A stretch of 16,484 bases of DNA from an uncultured Demequina sp. GTDB lineage: Bacteria; Actinomycetota; Actinomycetes; Actinomycetales; Demequinaceae. Positions 1 through 6,180 of the stretch are shown here, in pieces; position 1 is the stretch's first letter, and every line of letters begins with the position of its first letter. A program made the position numbers and the translations under genes. The stretch spans positions 1 through 16,484 of the forward strand of contig CALALQ010000247.1 in assembly GCA_937925595.1 (NCBI GenBank). The letters are read 5' to 3'. The notes under the pieces are model-generated. The model was not told the DNA's origin, made no database searches, and saw only the letters and a program-made list of their open reading frames with translations.

Positions 1-61
1 ATTTGAACCTGCGGCCTCGTCGTCCCGAACGACGCGCGCTACCAAACTGCGCCACACCCCG
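1..61 (-). tRNA. tRNA-Pro (anticodon CGG), partial at window edge
   Basis: Read on the minus strand from position 61, the sequence begins CGGGGTGTGGCGCAG, a typical proline acceptor and D-arm start. The D-loop contains TTTGGTA. An anticodon arm follows with stem CGTCG/CGACG and the seven-base loop TTCGGGA, giving anticodon CGG, which reads the proline codon CCG. A T-arm start (GCAGG then TTCAAAT) runs to the window edge, so the 3' part of the T-arm and the acceptor strand are missing. The cloverleaf is otherwise regular. It lies 51 bases from the metallophosphoesterase stop. Confidence 0.93.
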
Positions 62-112
62 GTTTTGAGCCTGCCCAGGATACCCGGTCAGGCGACCGGC
101 CATGAAATCCGC

Positions 113-991
113 CTACCGCTCGACCAGCGTCAGCACGGTCGCCTCAGGTCGGCAGGCGAGCCGCACTGGAGCAAAGGGCGAGGTGCCAAGGCCAGCAGAC
201 ACGTGAAGCCACGGACCATCTGCATTCGGCCAACGACTCAATCCCTTGACGCGCGCGGTGTCCAGATCGCAGTTCGTGACGAGAGCTCCGTAGCCCGGAA
301 TGCACACCTGGCCGCCATGCGTGTGGCCCGCGAGGATCAGGTCAGCGCCGTCCTGCGCCAGCGCACCCAGAGCACGCTGATACGGGGCGTGGACCACGCC
401 AAGCACCAGATCGGCGTCCTCGGCCTGCTCCGCAGCCGGCATCTCGTCTCGCTCGATGTGCGGGTCGTCAAGGCCCGTCACCCGAATCCGCAGGTCGCGG
501 ATCGTCAATGACGTGCGCGCGTTGTTGACGTCCGTCCAGCCGCCGGCAACGAGCCCTTCCCGCAGATCCTCCGCCGGCAGCTCCTGCCGCGACGGGCTGA
601 ACAGCGAGGGGCCGCCAAAGTAGGCGAAGGGGTTCACGGGGCGCGGCCCAAAGTAGTCATTGGACCCGAAGACGAACAGCCCAGGGCGGCTCATGAGCGG
701 TGAGTAGGCGGACAGCAGTGGCGGAACCGCCTGCTGGTGCGCGAGGTTGTCACCGGTGGTCACGACCAGGTCTACGGGTTCGGACGCGAGTGAACGAACC
801 CAGGCGATCTTGTCGCGCTGCGTGGGCGTCAGGTGCAGGTCGCTGAGGTGCAGGATCCGCAGGGGCGCACTGCCCTTCGGCAGCAGGGGAACCGTGACGC
901 GACGCAGCGTGAAGGCATGCGCTTCAGCAAGAGACCACGCGAGCGTGGCTGCGCCCACGAGCGCCAGCGCGCCCAGGGTGCGACGAACCAT
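113..991 (-). CDS. Membrane-anchored calcineurin-like metallophosphoesterase
   Basis: This 292-residue protein has a short hydrophobic N-terminus (about residues 5-22), which is a signal anchor or single membrane segment. The calcineurin-like phosphoesterase core follows in order: LSDLH (D51, H53), TTGDN (D81), FGSNDY in the place of GNHD/E, VVHAPY, and AGHTHGGQ. These are the residues that bind the two metal ions. The protein probably hydrolyses a phosphoester on the outer face of the membrane, but the substrate cannot be read from the sequence. Its start ATG shares one base with the stop of the upstream penicillin-binding protein gene (TGATG), so the two are probably co-transcribed and translationally coupled. 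The same pairing occurs in mycobacteria (Rv3683 beside ponA2, from memory). Confidence 0.9.
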   Translation of the reverse strand: MVRRTLGALALVGAATLAWSLAEAHAFTLRRVTVPLLPKGSAPLRILHLSDLHLTPTQRDKIAWVRSLASEPVDLVVTTGDNLAHQQAVPPLLSAYSPLMSRPGLFVFGSNDYFGPRPVNPFAYFGGPSLFSPSRQELPAEDLREGLVAGGWTDVNNARTSLTIRDLRIRVTGLDDPHIERDEMPAAEQAEDADLVLGVVHAPYQRALGALAQDGADLILAGHTHGGQVCIPGYGALVTNCDLDTARVKGLSRWPNADGPWLHVSAGLGTSPFAPVRLACRPEATVLTLVER

Positions 992-3594
992 CAGTCGCCG
1001 CCGCCGGGTCCACCGCCGCCAGGACCGCCGCCACCGGGACCGTCATCGCCGCCGGGGCCGCCGCCGCCGGGGCCACCCGGGCCGCCTCCAGGGCCGCCGT
1101 CGGGGTTCCAGCCCTGAGGCGGGTTGGTGTAGAACTCCGGCGGGGGCCACACGTCGCCCCAGTAGTCATCCGGCGGAACCATCGGGTCCCACTTCTTGGG
1201 CCACTTGTACCACCACTTGGGCAGCTTGGAGGTGCCCACGTAGTAGGTCACAACGGAGCCGGGGAGCGCCTTGTTGGCAGCGCCAGGAGCCTGGTTGATG
1301 ACCGTGCCCTTGACGTAGTTGGGGTCAAGCACCACCTGGGTGGCCTTGGCGTACCGGAAGCCAGCCTCGTTGAGGACCTTCTGCGCTTCCTTCTCGGTCA
1401 GGCCGATGATGTTCGGAACCTCGCGAGGCACGCCGTAGAGCACGTCGTTGGATGGCTGGGTGAAGCCCTTGTGCTCCACGCCCTTCAGGGCGCGGTCCAT
1501 GAACTTCTTCCACACGGGAGCGCTGATCGTCGATCCCCACAGGATGCGGTGGGTGGTCCCGTTGATAGTGACGTACTTGCCCTTGACGTCGTGCTTGGGA
1601 TTGCCCATCCACACGGCTGCAGAGATCTGCTTGGTGTAGCCAAGGAACCACAGGTGTGCGTTGTTCTGCGCGGTACCCGTCTTGCCGGCTGCGGGGCGTC
1701 CGCCCTCGAGCTGAGCCGAGGTTCCGGAGCCGTACTTCACCACGTCCTGCAGCGCGTAGGTCACGCCAGCGGCGACGTCCTTCGTGAGCGCCTTGGTGCA
1801 CTTGGACTCGGGGACGTCGTACTCCTTGCCGTCAAGGCTCGTCACCTTGAGGATCGCCGTAGGCGGGCAGTACTTGCCGTCATTCGCGAGAGTCTGGCCG
1901 ATCGACGCCATGGTCAGCGGCGAGGCGTTCTGCGTGCCGAGCGTCGACGAGGGGAAGGGCTGGTAGTCGAGACCGTCAGCGCGGTGGAAGCCCATGCGCT
2001 CGGCGGTGTCCTGGATGTCGCACAGGTCGAGCTCGTGCGCCATGGCCACATACGCGGTGTTGATCGAGAATGCGGTCGCCCTGGTGATGGTCATCTGGCC
2101 ACCACCGTGGCCCTCGGCGTTGCCCGGCTTCCACTTCTTGGTCTGGCCGCGGAACGGGTTGGGGCCCATGCACGACGCCTTCCACGACTCGGGGTCGTAG
2201 GCGCGCTCGGAGCCGTTGATCACCTGGTTGAGAGAACGCCCCGACTCGAGCCACGCGGCGAGCACGATCGGCTTGAACGTCGAACCAGGCGAGAAGCCTC
2301 GCGATCCCCCCCACTGGCGGTCAACCGCGTAGTTGATCGACGTGGAGCCCTTGGCCTTGCCCGCAGGGTCGAAGGTGCGGTTCTGGGCCATCGCAAGGAT
2401 CTGGCCCGTCTTATTGTCCAGCGCGACGAGCGCGAGCGCCCAGCCACTCTTGTCCTTGGGCTTCATCTCCTTGCGGAGCTCTTGGTTGGCGATCTTCTGC
2501 TTCTTGTAGTCAAGCGTGGTGATGATGTTGAGGCCACCCTGCTTGAGTAGCTCGGAGCCGCTGATCTCGCCAGTGTTGAACACGGGGTCCTTGGTGATGA
2601 TCTTGGTGACGTAGTCGCAGAAGAACGGAGCCTCCTTGGCCGCCGCGCACGAGAACTTGGGCTCGTGGGGGTCAAGGGTCTTCTCGATGGAGGTCGCTCG
2701 CCACTGGCGGAACTCCGCCTCGGTGATCATGTTCTGCTGGTACATCGTCAGCAGCACCACGTTGCGGCGCTTCTGTGCGGCCAGCGGGTGACGCAGCGGG
2801 TCCCACTTCGAGGGGTTCTGCGTGATGCCTGCGATGGTCGCGGCCTCAAGCGCATCGAGCTCGGCCGCAGTCTTGCCGAAGTACACCTGCGCAGCGGCCT
2901 CGACGCCGTAGACGCGGCCACCGAACTGCGCGATGTTGAGGTACTGCTCGAGCACCTGCTCCTTGCCGCAGTCGACCTCGGGAGCGTCGGTGCACGTGGT
3001 GCCGTAACGAGCGTTGACCTGCTCCTCGAACGCGAGCGCCAGTCGCCACTCGCGGACCTTGCGGGTCACGGAGACCTCGGTCGCGGCCTTCATCGCCTTG
3101 GGGTCGTCGGCCTGGACGGCGTTCTGCAGCAGGATGTTCTTGATGAGCTGCTGGGTGAGCGTCGAGCCGCCGTGCGCCTTCTCAGACGTCGCGTTGACGT
3201 AGACGGCTCGCAGGATGCCCTGGCCGTCAACACCGTTGTGGTCCCAGAAGCGCTTGTCCTCAACGGCGACAACGGCCTTTTGAATCCACGGAGAGATCTG
3301 CTCAAGCGGAACGACGATGCGGTTCTGCTCATAGAACGTCGCAAGCAGGTGCTTTCCGGTGCGATCGTAGATATTCGACTGCTGGGGAAGCGACGTGTTG
3401 AGCTTCACGGACTGGGGGAGCTCTTCGAACAGCTCAGACGATTCCTGCGCCGCGTCCGTCGCCACTGATGCCAGCGGGAGCGCCAGGCCAGCGACGAGCA
3501 CGCCGCCAGCCACGGAAAGCACCGCAAACATCAAGAGAGCGGTCGCGAACTGCACGACGGTCACGCGCGTGCGCGGTCGTGTGCCTCGTGCCAT
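991..3594 (-). CDS. ponA: Class A penicillin-binding protein with C-terminal PASTA domain (PonA2 type)
   Basis: This bifunctional peptidoglycan synthase has 867 residues. A membrane segment lies at about 12-42. The GT51 glycosyltransferase domain follows, with EDKRFWDH (catalytic Glu about 112) and GGSTLTQQ (about 142-149). The transpeptidase domain has STFK (Ser about 438), SIN (about 510) and KTGT (about 638). One PASTA domain (about 723-789) is followed by a Trp/Pro-rich stretch and a Gly/Pro-rich tail (about 832-867). I chose the ATG at 3594 because GAGGA lies seven bases upstream; an in-frame TTG at 3633 would add 13 residues but has no ribosome site. It makes and crosslinks glycan strands outside the membrane, and the PASTA domain may sense peptidoglycan or lipid II. 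It is first in an operon with the metallophosphoesterase. The ponA2 assignment rests on neighbours and the PASTA domain. Confidence 0.94.
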   Translation of the reverse strand: MARGTRPRTRVTVVQFATALLMFAVLSVAGGVLVAGLALPLASVATDAAQESSELFEELPQSVKLNTSLPQQSNIYDRTGKHLLATFYEQNRIVVPLEQISPWIQKAVVAVEDKRFWDHNGVDGQGILRAVYVNATSEKAHGGSTLTQQLIKNILLQNAVQADDPKAMKAATEVSVTRKVREWRLALAFEEQVNARYGTTCTDAPEVDCGKEQVLEQYLNIAQFGGRVYGVEAAAQVYFGKTAAELDALEAATIAGITQNPSKWDPLRHPLAAQKRRNVVLLTMYQQNMITEAEFRQWRATSIEKTLDPHEPKFSCAAAKEAPFFCDYVTKIITKDPVFNTGEISGSELLKQGGLNIITTLDYKKQKIANQELRKEMKPKDKSGWALALVALDNKTGQILAMAQNRTFDPAGKAKGSTSINYAVDRQWGGSRGFSPGSTFKPIVLAAWLESGRSLNQVINGSERAYDPESWKASCMGPNPFRGQTKKWKPGNAEGHGGGQMTITRATAFSINTAYVAMAHELDLCDIQDTAERMGFHRADGLDYQPFPSSTLGTQNASPLTMASIGQTLANDGKYCPPTAILKVTSLDGKEYDVPESKCTKALTKDVAAGVTYALQDVVKYGSGTSAQLEGGRPAAGKTGTAQNNAHLWFLGYTKQISAAVWMGNPKHDVKGKYVTINGTTHRILWGSTISAPVWKKFMDRALKGVEHKGFTQPSNDVLYGVPREVPNIIGLTEKEAQKVLNEAGFRYAKATQVVLDPNYVKGTVINQAPGAANKALPGSVVTYYVGTSKLPKWWYKWPKKWDPMVPPDDYWGDVWPPPEFYTNPPQGWNPDGGPGGGPGGPGGGGPGGDDGPGGGGPGGGGPGGGD
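1000..1110 (-). repeat. Gly/Pro triplet-rich low-complexity tail of the PBP gene
   Basis: The last part of the penicillin-binding protein gene is an imperfect microsatellite of GGC/CCG/GGA-type codons that encodes repeated GGGGPGG and GGPGG units ending in Asp. It adds a flexible extracytoplasmic tail after the PASTA domain. The opposite strand is open across it and would give a polyproline peptide, which I treat as an artefact. Such tracts change length easily by slippage. Confidence 0.8.
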
Positions 3595-3628
3595 CTGCCA
3601 GTCCTCACGTGCTCGATTTGCAGCGTCG

Positions 3629-3646
3629 GCCAATCCAACGATTGGC
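3629..3646. promoter_or_regulatory. Perfect inverted repeat between divergent ponA and DUF4177 genes
   Basis: GCCAATC and GATTGGC form perfect seven-base arms around a four-base centre (CAAC). The repeat lies 34 bases upstream of the ponA ATG and 40 bases upstream of the DUF4177 ATG, next to the likely -35 region of the latter. It could be an operator for a dimeric regulator acting on one or both promoters. The binding protein is unknown. Confidence 0.45.
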
Positions 3647-3674
3647 GCCCATGGAACGTTGCCCGCACCGGGGA

Positions 3675-3680
3675 TACGCT
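3675..3680 (+). promoter_or_regulatory. Probable -10 hexamer of a leaderless DUF4177-RidA transcript
   Basis: TACGCT fits TANNNT and lies exactly six bases before the ATG at 3687, which would place the transcription start on or next to the start codon. A weak -35 (TGGAAC, 3652-3657) lies 17 bases upstream. There is no convincing ribosome site; GGGG at 3670-3673 is too far away. Confidence 0.5.
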
Positions 3681-3686
3681 CTGAAT

Positions 3687-3848
3687 ATGACTACCAAGTG
3701 GGAATACGCGACCGTGCCGCTGATCGACCATGTTACCAAGCAGATTCTTGACCAGTGGGGAGACGACGGCTGGGAGCTGGTTCAGGTGGTCACTGGACCC
3801 ACCGGCGGACTCGTCGCGTATCTCAAGCGACCCAAGGGCGACGCATGA
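3687..3848 (+). CDS. Small DUF4177 family protein
   Basis: This 53-residue protein begins MTTKWEYATVPL and has the compact DUF4177 pattern: W-E-Y near the N-terminus, then LDQWGDDGWELVQVV, ending in YLKRPKG. The family is small, soluble and of unknown biochemical role. In actinobacteria it often precedes a RidA-family gene, as here: its TGA overlaps the RidA ATG by four bases (ATGA), which implies translational coupling. The start is chosen because the family begins there and a promoter-like hexamer sits six bases upstream. The frame is open further upstream, but that part lies in the divergent promoter region and over the PBP gene. Confidence 0.85.
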   Translation: MTTKWEYATVPLIDHVTKQILDQWGDDGWELVQVVTGPTGGLVAYLKRPKGDA

Positions 3849-4315
3849 GCGCGAGCGAACGCCTCACGGCACTCGGGCTGACGCTTCCTGAGGTCGCGTC
3901 ACCCGTCGGCACCTATGTGCCGGCCAAGCGCCACGGCGACCTCATCTACAGCTCGGGCCAGCTGCCGCTTGTGGATGGCACGCTGCTCGCTCAAGGCAGC
4001 GTCGGGCAGAGGGAAGGCGACGTCACGCCGGAGCGAGCGCTCGAATGCGCCCGGGTCGCCGCGCTCAACGCTGTGGCCGCCGTCGCTCAGGCCGCGGGAG
4101 GTCTCGACTCGATCGAGGGCATCCTCAAGGTGACCGGCTTCGTCTCCTCCGCCCCCGGTTTCACCGCCCAGCCCGCGGTCGTCAACGGAGCGTCCGGCCT
4201 GCTTGTCGACATCTTCGGCGAGTCGGGCCGTCACGCTCGCTCCGCCGTTGGCGTCGCAGCGCTGCCCCTGGGGGCACCGGTGGAGATTGAGATCGTCGCC
4301 ATCGCGCGCAATTAA
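3845..4315 (+). CDS. RidA/YjgF family enamine/imine deaminase-like protein
   Basis: The 156-residue product belongs to the RidA (YjgF/YER057c/UK114) family, whose canonical members hydrolyse reactive enamine/imine intermediates released by PLP enzymes. Visible family features are DLIYSSGQLP (about 32-41), the central LDSIEGILKVTGFV, and GRHARSAVGVAALPLGAPVEIEIVA near the C-terminus, where Arg in ARSAVG matches the substrate-binding Arg of canonical RidA and a Glu follows at the end. At 156 residues it is longer than the roughly 130 of archetypal RidA, like the YjgH-type and mycobacterial Rv3678c branch. It overlaps the upstream DUF4177 gene by four bases. The true substrate is unknown. Confidence 0.88.
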   Translation: MSASERLTALGLTLPEVASPVGTYVPAKRHGDLIYSSGQLPLVDGTLLAQGSVGQREGDVTPERALECARVAALNAVAAVAQAAGGLDSIEGILKVTGFVSSAPGFTAQPAVVNGASGLLVDIFGESGRHARSAVGVAALPLGAPVEIEIVAIARN

Positions 4316-4333
4316 GCGGCAATAGGCCCGACG

Positions 4334-5038
4334 CTATCGAGAGCGGGCGCGCAGACGCTCGGGTTCGTACACCTCGACAGAGCCGATGTGGACGTCGATC
4401 CAGCCGCGAGAGGCGAAGTCCGCGAGCGCCTTGTTCACCGTCTCGCGGGAAGCTCCGACCAGTTGGGCGAGCTCTTCCTGCGTGAGGCCGTGGCGCACCA
4501 CGATGTGGCCGCGCTCCATGCGGCCAAAGCGGTGGCCAAGGTCGAGGATCGCCTTAGCGACGCGGCCGGGGACGTCGGAGAAGACCAGGTCGGCCATGGT
4601 GTTGGATGCGCGACGGATGCGCTGCGCGAGCGCGCGCATGATGGGCCGCGACATCTCGAGGTGAGTGTCGAGCCACTCGTCGAGCACGTCCTTGGGAAGC
4701 TCGTAGACGGTCGAGTCCTCGACGGCGTGGGCGCGAGCGAGTCGCGGACCGGGGTCGAACACGGACAGCTCGCCGAGCATGTCGCCAACGCCGAGCAGGC
4801 CCAACAAGTTCTCGCGACCGTCGCGCGCGGTGCGGGCGAGCTTCACCTTGCCGCGCACGATGATGTACAGCGCGCGGCCGTCGTCGCCCTCATTGAAGAT
4901 GGTGTCTCCCTTGGAGACGTCCTTGCGCGTCATCTTCTCCATGAGGGAGCGCGCGCTCGCGACATCCATGCCGCCAAAGAGGGGTGCCGAACGCAGCAGC
5001 TGCTCTTCGCGCGTCACGTCTCGCGTGGTCTCCGCCAT
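4334..5038 (-). CDS. crp: Crp/Fnr family global transcription regulator (GlxR-like)
   Basis: This 234-residue regulator has an N-terminal cyclic-nucleotide-binding domain (about 18-125), a dimerisation helix (about 128-152) and a C-terminal winged helix. Diagnostic stretches are GRENLLGLLGVGDMLGELSV, FDPGPR, DVPGRVAKAI and the recognition helix region QEELAQLVGASRETVNKALA, very close to corynebacterial GlxR and mycobacterial Crp. The start is the ATG at 5038, because GGGAGGTG lies just upstream; a TTG at 5053 falls inside that ribosome site. Several usual cAMP contacts look changed: RLARA replaces RTSSA after GP, and RRAS replaces RRTN in the dimer helix. The gene follows a small helical protein by 11 bases and is convergent with the RidA gene. 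Confidence 0.93.
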   Translation of the reverse strand: MAETTRDVTREEQLLRSAPLFGGMDVASARSLMEKMTRKDVSKGDTIFNEGDDGRALYIIVRGKVKLARTARDGRENLLGLLGVGDMLGELSVFDPGPRLARAHAVEDSTVYELPKDVLDEWLDTHLEMSRPIMRALAQRIRRASNTMADLVFSDVPGRVAKAILDLGHRFGRMERGHIVVRHGLTQEELAQLVGASRETVNKALADFASRGWIDVHIGSVEVYEPERLRARSR

Positions 5039-5049
5039 CCCCACCTCCC

Positions 5050-5430
5050 TCAACGAACGCCATTGACTCGGCCCATGGCTTCAACCATGTGCGCCGTCAC
5101 GCTATCAAGAGTGGCACTGAGACGCTGTTCATACCGGTCAAGACGCGCATCCAGCGCGTCGAGAACCTCAAGATCAGCCATGGAAACCTCGTGAACGTCG
5201 GGCCAGACGGCGCCGGACAGCTCGAGCGCGGTAGGGGCGTCGGTCGCGAGCGCGTGCCATGCGGAGTCGTCGTTTCCCACGCCGTCGGGGAAGGTGAGCG
5301 AGGCGAGCGTCAGGTCGCGGCGCGCAGCAATGAGCCGACGCCACCAACGCACCCTGGCAAGCTCGCGCCGCAGGTCTCTGCGCTGATGGCGAAGGTCGGC
5401 GACTTCGTCTGCCGCTGCCGTCGCGTTCAC
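5050..5430 (-). CDS. Small helical protein, possible RsiG-like (degenerate) protein
   Basis: This 126-residue charged protein starts at GTG with AAGGAG five bases upstream. It appears to be two long helices (about 5-45 and 84-120) joined by a middle segment containing LTFPDG and ELSGAVWPDV. The layout, with LRHQRRDLRRELARV then RRLIAARRDL and, near the end, LDALDARLDRYEQRL then LDSV, recalls RsiG, the c-di-GMP-dependent anti-sigma helical hairpin. The c-di-GMP motif E-x3-S-x2-R-x3-Q-x3-D is not intact, and only scattered Arg and Asp positions match. It ends 11 bases before the crp ATG, so the two likely form an operon. The existence of the gene is well supported; the family call is tentative. 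Confidence 0.7.
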   Translation of the reverse strand: MNATAAADEVADLRHQRRDLRRELARVRWWRRLIAARRDLTLASLTFPDGVGNDDSAWHALATDAPTALELSGAVWPDVHEVSMADLEVLDALDARLDRYEQRLSATLDSVTAHMVEAMGRVNGVR

Positions 5431-5444
5431 ACGCTCTCCTTCCG

Positions 5445-5460
5445 AGCGGCGCCTGCCGCT
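5445..5460. promoter_or_regulatory. Inverted repeat upstream of the crp operon
   Basis: AGCGGC and GCCGCT are perfect six-base arms around GCCT. The repeat lies 14 bases upstream of the GTG of the RsiG-like gene and 45 bases from the divergent nth start. It overlaps the 5' side of the GGAAGGAG ribosome site region, so it could be an operator or an mRNA hairpin just before that site. Confidence 0.35.
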
Positions 5461-5493
5461 ATGGGGTGTATCGGCCCGCCGCCCCTGGTTCTG

Positions 5494-5499
5494 TAGCCT
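5494..5499 (+). promoter_or_regulatory. Probable -10 hexamer of leaderless nth transcript
   Basis: TAGCCT fits TANNNT and sits six bases before the nth ATG, the same spacing seen before the DUF4177 and antitoxin genes. No ribosome site is visible upstream of the ATG and no good -35 element is apparent. Confidence 0.45.
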
Positions 5500-5505
5500 C
5501 TTGGC

Positions 5506-6177
5506 ATGCCCAAACTCACTGTCGCTGCCGGGACCGGTGACCGCAGCGTCGGCCTGGTGCGCAGGGCGAGGGCGATCAACCGTCGCCTCGCGGAGGTGTA
5601 CCCCGACGCAAAGTGCGAACTCGACTTCGAGACTCCGTTCCAGCTGCTTGTCGCCACCGTCTTGAGCGCGCAGTGCACGGATGTCCGGGTCAATCAGGTC
5701 ACCCCCGGTCTGTTCGCTCGCTGGCCCGACGCTGCGGCCATGGCGGGCGCGGAACCGGCGGCTTTGGAGGAGGTCATCAAGTCGACGGGCTTCTTCCGGG
5801 CCAAGGCACGCTCGATTCTTGAGCTCAGCGCGGATCTGGTGGCGAAGCATGGCGGCGAGGTGCCAGGCCGACTTGAGGACTTGGTGAAGCTGCGCGGGGT
5901 GGGGCGCAAGACCGCGAATGTGGTGCTCGGCAATGCTTTTGGGGTGCCTGGCATCACGGTGGACACCCACATGGGAAGGCTCGCGCGCCGACTTGGGCTC
6001 ACCGTCAATGACGATCCCGTGGTGGTGGAGCGCGACCTCATGGGCCTCATTGAGCGACGCGAGTGGACGCTGTGGTCCCATCGCGTGATCTTCCACGGGC
6101 GCAGGCGCTGCACGGCGCGAAAGCCCGACTGCGCGAACTGCGAGATCGCGGCGCTGTGCCCGCGGATCGGGGTCTAG
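5506..6177 (+). CDS. nth: Endonuclease III (DNA glycosylase/AP lyase)
   Basis: This 223-residue base-excision repair enzyme removes oxidised pyrimidines and cleaves at the abasic site. The helix-hairpin-helix reads LRGVGRKTANVVLGNAFG (about 129-146) with catalytic Lys135; the usual first Pro of LPGVG is Arg here. VDTHMGRLARRLG (about 152-164) contains catalytic Asp153. The C-terminal 4Fe-4S loop has Cys at 202, 209, 212 and 218, the exact C-x6-C-x2-C-x5-C spacing. LLVATVLSAQCTD near 48-59 is also typical. The ATG at 5506 has no ribosome site but has a -10-like hexamer six bases upstream. It is divergent from the crp operon, as in other actinobacteria, and ends three bases before the convergent nhaA stop. 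Confidence 0.97.
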   Translation: MPKLTVAAGTGDRSVGLVRRARAINRRLAEVYPDAKCELDFETPFQLLVATVLSAQCTDVRVNQVTPGLFARWPDAAAMAGAEPAALEEVIKSTGFFRAKARSILELSADLVAKHGGEVPGRLEDLVKLRGVGRKTANVVLGNAFGVPGITVDTHMGRLARRLGLTVNDDPVVVERDLMGLIERREWTLWSHRVIFHGRRRCTARKPDCANCEIAALCPRIGV

Positions 6178-6180
6178 GCG

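Noticed and set aside
833..1117. Plus-strand frame encoding a polyproline peptide
   Set aside because: It is the complement of the Gly/Pro tail of the PBP and has no promoter or ribosome site.
1471..3468. Long plus-strand frames (1471-2550 and 2665-3468) opposite the PBP gene
   Set aside because: The PBP on the other strand has all catalytic motifs; these are codon-bias shadows.
3595..3633. N-terminal extension of the PBP to a TTG at 3633
   Set aside because: No ribosome site there, while GAGGA is seven bases before the ATG at 3594; the extension would also cross the inverted repeat.
4326..4348. Imperfect stem-loop at the RidA/Crp convergent junction (GCC...GGC with CGCT/AGCG)
   Set aside because: It has a bulge, no T-run and lies mostly in the crp coding end; too weak to call a terminator.
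5039..5053. Upstream TTG start for Crp
   Set aside because: The TTG lies within the strong GGGAGGTG ribosome site of the ATG at 5038.
5431..6096. Extension of the RsiG-like frame upstream through nth on the opposite strand
   Set aside because: GTG at 5430 has AAGGAG in front of it, and the extension is antisense to endonuclease III.
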